From Alphaproteobacteria bacterium (lineage in GTDB: Bacteria; Pseudomonadota; Alphaproteobacteria; WRDZ01), in assembly GCA_009779595.1 (NCBI GenBank), contig WRDZ01000031.1, positions 1-7,375 on the forward strand: a stretch of 7,375 nucleotides of DNA, written 5' to 3'. Shown in pieces: positions 5,160 to 7,375 of this stretch. Each line of letters begins with the position of its first letter. Within the stretch, counting starts at the first letter, position 1. The notes under the pieces were generated by a model that searched no databases, was not told the origin of the DNA, and worked only from the letters and a program-made list of their open reading frames with translations. The position numbers and the translations under genes are program-made.

Positions 5160-6205
5160 GCCCGTTCCAAAACTATCCCCAGCGCGCCGTATTTCTTTAT
5201 GTCGTCCCTGGGATAGTATTGTTCCATATCCGCGTCCGCGTCTTCAGGTGAAATCTCCTTATCCCAGCCGCATTGTTTGGCGCCAAGGCTTTCAACCAGG
5301 GCCCCAAAATCCCGGAACCGGCACAAGCCGACAATCTTGCACGGCAGGGTTTCATCGTTTTCCCTGTTTATGAAAAGTATATTGTCGCCAAGTTTCAGCT
5401 GCCGGCGTTTTTCATCGCAAAGCCGAAGCTCTATATTTTTCACGCCGTCCTTGATTTTGGTGAATGATTCAAAATCCAGCCGCATCTGCATAACCGAAGC
5501 ATTATTGGCAGCCAAGCCGTTATTCTCCAAAAACTCTTCCAGATAATCCAGCCAGTCGGGCAGGTTTTGCTCTTGGAAAAACGCCCTTAGGAAAATGACC
5601 GTGGTCTCGTGGCGCTTTGCCGCCTCCGCCTTTCCGGCTTCCGTGAACATCAGGTTTTTTAAGCGAAGGAGCTTTTCGAAAAAATGGTTTATGTAAAATG
5701 ATTTCCGTTTATACTTTTCCTGTGTAATGTTTATGTCCGGCCAGACATCCCTGTCGAAAACCGGCTCGTTATTGTAAAACTTGACCCGCAGGGTGCGGAT
5801 TATGCCGATTGCGCCCAAACCCTCAAGCATGTCGGCGTCGGACACGATTTCGCCCTCGACGGTCGCCGGGCGGATACCCTGCAAAAGCTTGCTGTACCCC
5901 ATGTTCCGTATGATGTCAAGCACCTTTTCCCGGCAAGATGGCTCAACTCCGCACTGGTCCATTATCTTCACCGCGTTGGTCAGATTGTCCGCACATTCCT
6001 GCCCGAAAACCTTATAGTCGTCGCAGTCGTGCAGCAGGGCGGCCAGGGCCACGACCTTTTCGTCCGCTTCCTGGCCCTGGCACAGCCTTGCGGCAATGTC
6101 GCAGACGCGCAGCGCATGGTCTTCCCCATGGCCGGACTTTTCGCCGGACAAAAGGCTTTTGACGCAGGCCTTGACCTTTTCGGCAAGCTCTTCGTTTTCC
6201 CGCAT
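5156..6205 (-). CDS. HD-domain hydrolase (YedJ/YpgQ-like) fused to an ASCH domain
   Basis: This is a 349-aa two-domain protein. Residues about 1-225 form an HD-type metal-dependent phosphohydrolase. They contain SGHGEDH (H26, H30), LLHDCDD (H59-D60) and SDADMLEGLGAIGI (D123), plus a family-typical tail around HFFEKLLRLKNLM. This resembles the YedJ/YpgQ group, in which B. subtilis YpgQ is a nucleoside-triphosphate pyrophosphohydrolase. Residues about 240-349 look like an ASCH domain, with DGVKNIELR (G254, K256, E259, R261), KLGD and the ending KKYGALGIVLE. ASCH proteins bind RNA or act on modified nucleosides (E. coli YqfB deacetylates N4-acetylcytidine). The linker contains two Met, but I see no ribosome binding site there, so one polypeptide is likely. 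The ATG lies 1 bp after the Nudix stop with only a weak Shine-Dalgarno, implying translational coupling. Nucleotide processing is inferred; the substrate is unknown. Confidence 0.85.
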   Translation of the reverse strand: MRENEELAEKVKACVKSLLSGEKSGHGEDHALRVCDIAARLCQGQEADEKVVALAALLHDCDDYKVFGQECADNLTNAVKIMDQCGVEPSCREKVLDIIRNMGYSKLLQGIRPATVEGEIVSDADMLEGLGAIGIIRTLRVKFYNNEPVFDRDVWPDINITQEKYKRKSFYINHFFEKLLRLKNLMFTEAGKAEAAKRHETTVIFLRAFFQEQNLPDWLDYLEEFLENNGLAANNASVMQMRLDFESFTKIKDGVKNIELRLCDEKRRQLKLGDNILFINRENDETLPCKIVGLCRFRDFGALVESLGAKQCGWDKEISPEDADADMEQYYPRDDIKKYGALGIVLERA

Positions 6206-6206
6206 A

Positions 6207-6842
6207 TTATGGCCCGACTTTCTGCAGTATGGCTTCCACCACCGGGCCGAAGGTTTCCAGGCATGTAGCTCCCCCGGTGGTAAGGAATTCGCCGCACGTC
6301 ACAACCACGGGCACAACCCGGCCCCCGACAAGCTCTTGCCCCTCAAGGCTTACGCGCCTCTCCTGGAAAAGCTGCATCAGCCCGCGCATGTTAAAACACG
6401 CGACTCCGTCCAGCACGTCCTGCGGCATGCGGTATTCTTCAATCGGAGTGTCGTCGAAAACCACGAACTTCTCCACAAACGCCCTGTCGCGGAATTGGGT
6501 CCCGTCGGTCTTCAGGAAATCGCCCACATACCTGGCAGTGAAAAGCTTTTCCATACTGCCCGCCGAAGGATTTAAGCCCACTTCCTCGTCCAGTTCGCGC
6601 AGGATGGCCTTTTCCAGGGTTTCGCCCGCGTTCACATGCCCACTTGCCGTGGTGTACAGCTTGCCCGGATTGTCAAGCATGGCCTTTGCCCGCCGCTGGA
6701 ACACGATGTCCTTCCTGTTCCTGACCACCCATGCGTGCACGGTCTTGTGCCACAAGGCGTCGCGGTGGACCACCCCGCGGTCTTCCGTCCCCATATGGTT
6801 CCCGTCCTGGTCGTAGATGTCGATGATGTCAAGCTTTTCCAC
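6207..6842 (-). CDS. Nudix hydrolase (IDI/YfcD-like subgroup)
   Basis: This 211-aa Nudix protein should cleave a nucleoside-diphosphate-linked or other pyrophosphate substrate using Mg2+ or Mn2+. The Nudix box is perfect: G68, E74, R82-E83, E86-E87, G89 (pattern GX5EX7REUXEEXGU). The N-terminal region (DIYDQDG, then VVHRDALWHKTVHAWV) resembles the isopentenyl-diphosphate-isomerase-like and YfcD group. However, the isomerase active-site Cys in the CGHP motif is replaced by Ser (ASGHV, S67), so isomerase activity is unlikely. About 60 residues after the core are unassigned. The start is a GTG, supported by AAGGG (6850-6854) 7 nt upstream inside ligA; no ATG lies nearby in frame except a far-internal one. 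It starts 3 bp after the ligA stop and ends 1 bp before the HD-ASCH gene, so the three are probably one operon. Confidence 0.92.
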   Translation of the reverse strand: MEKLDIIDIYDQDGNHMGTEDRGVVHRDALWHKTVHAWVVRNRKDIVFQRRAKAMLDNPGKLYTTASGHVNAGETLEKAILRELDEEVGLNPSAGSMEKLFTARYVGDFLKTDGTQFRDRAFVEKFVVFDDTPIEEYRMPQDVLDGVACFNMRGLMQLFQERRVSLEGQELVGGRVVPVVVTCGEFLTTGGATCLETFGPVVEAILQKVGP

Positions 6843-6845
6843 GGG

Positions 6846-7375
6846 TCAGCCCTTCAGCAGCTCGGCGAATTCCTGCTCGGTTATCACGCGCACGCCAAGG
6901 TCGTGGGCGTCGTCCAGCTTGCCGCCGCTTTCCCCTCCGACAACCAGATAATCCGTCTTGTTCGACACGCTTGAGCTTACAAGCCCGCCGAACTTCAGCA
7001 CCGCCTCTTTGGCCTGCTGGCGCGTCATGGTCTGCAGCGCGCCGGTGAACGCCACGCGCTTGCCCGTCAGCCTGCCCTGGACAACCTGTATCTTTTCATT
7101 CACGCCCACCATGGACAGCAGCCTGTTTATCTCTTCCCGGTTATGCTGGTTGCTTAGGAACTTTATTATCTCGCTGGCCGTAGCCTCGCCCACGCCGGGA
7201 ATCTGGCGCAGCTGTTCCTCGCTTAACGGCTGCAGCATGTTCTTGGCGTTCCCGAAGAACACGGCCAGGTCGCGGGCGCCGGCCTCGCCTATCTGCGGTA
7301 TGCTAAGCGAATAGATGAATTTTTCCAGCGGCACGTCCACAGCCGCGTCGATGATGGCGTTGGTAAGGTTCATCA
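6846..7375 (-). CDS. ligA: NAD-dependent DNA ligase LigA, C-terminal part (runs off right edge)
   Basis: LigA seals nicks in DNA using NAD+ and is needed in replication and repair. Only about 176 C-terminal codons are present. They include the end of the helix-hairpin-helix domain, with SIPQIGEAGARDLAVFFG and QIPGVGEATASEI as two hairpin motifs. The BRCT domain follows, starting at LTGKRVAFTGAL and including FGGLVSSSVSNKTDYLVVG, GGKL, DLGVRVI and EQEFAELL. The adenylation and OB domains, including the catalytic Lys, lie beyond the right edge, so the ATG at 7371-7373 is an internal Met, not the start. The reading frame is clean to its TGA (6846-6848). It is the first visible gene of a minus-strand unit with the Nudix and HD-ASCH genes. 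Identity rests on strong resemblance to the LigA C-terminus. Confidence 0.95.
   Translation of the reverse strand, partial: MNLTNAIIDAAVDVPLEKFIYSLSIPQIGEAGARDLAVFFGNAKNMLQPLSEEQLRQIPGVGEATASEIIKFLSNQHNREEINRLLSMVGVNEKIQVVQGRLTGKRVAFTGALQTMTRQQAKEAVLKFGGLVSSSVSNKTDYLVVGGESGGKLDDAHDLGVRVITEQEFAELLKG
6850..6854 (-). promoter_or_regulatory. Ribosome binding site deciding the GTG start of the Nudix gene
   Basis: AAGGG on the minus strand, within the last codons of ligA, lies 7 nt before GTG 6842. It is the only good Shine-Dalgarno near the start of the Nudix reading frame, and it places initiation next to ligA termination. Confidence 0.6.

Noticed and set aside
6207..6842. Isopentenyl-diphosphate isomerase as the identity of the Nudix gene
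   Set aside because: The N-terminal layout is similar, but the catalytic Cys of the CGHP motif is Ser here and the Nudix box is of the perfect hydrolase type.
1..7375. CRISPR arrays, tRNA or rRNA genes, insertion sequences, phage genes, attachment sites
   Set aside because: No regularly spaced repeats, RNA-gene motifs, transposase or integrase frames, or terminal inverted repeats were seen; coding genes fill nearly the whole window.

Overview
The window reads as ordinary chromosomal DNA from a GC-rich Gram-negative bacterium, most likely an alphaproteobacterium. The main support is the MutS protein, whose GPNMAGKST Walker A, GRGTATFDG segment and 'LTRRG...IPMCGIP' N-terminal region resemble alphaproteobacterial MutS as I remember it. 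That placement is inference, as no rRNA or tRNA is present. Coding density is very high. No insertion sequence, CRISPR array, tRNA, rRNA or phage gene was seen, and no gene-free stretch exceeds about 135 bases.

Layout, left to right. (1) The N-terminal half of an aquaporin-family channel runs off the left edge on the minus strand. (2) A 133-bp AT-rich divergent region follows. (3) A stand-alone CheY-type receiver is on the plus strand. (4) A 207-aa protein of unknown function, with its own likely promoter and a hairpin over its ribosome binding site, is also on the plus strand. (5) A compact membrane sensor histidine kinase lies on the minus strand, tail to tail with (4). (6) A full-length mutS is on the plus strand, starting only 34 bp from the kinase start. 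(7) A three-gene minus-strand unit reads right to left: the 3' end of ligA (NAD-dependent DNA ligase, running off the right edge), a Nudix hydrolase, and an HD-domain hydrolase fused to an ASCH domain. The HD-ASCH gene meets mutS tail to tail.

The right two thirds is rich in DNA maintenance and nucleotide chemistry: mismatch recognition (MutS), nick sealing (LigA) and two candidate nucleotide hydrolases. The ligA-Nudix-HD/ASCH genes are separated by 3 bp and 1 bp and are probably co-transcribed and translationally coupled. The left third is signalling and transport: a channel, an orphan receiver and an orphan kinase. Nothing in the sequence proves that the kinase and the receiver are partners.

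The most distinctive features are architectural. Both divergent gene pairs have a TATAACA element that reads as a -10 box on one strand and as an extended -10 box (TGT-TATAYT-like) on the other. Both convergent pairs end in a shared CTAG that supplies TAG stops on both strands, and by eye these are the only two CTAGs in the window. The HD-ASCH fusion next to a Nudix gene is the best candidate for a little-described biochemical system.
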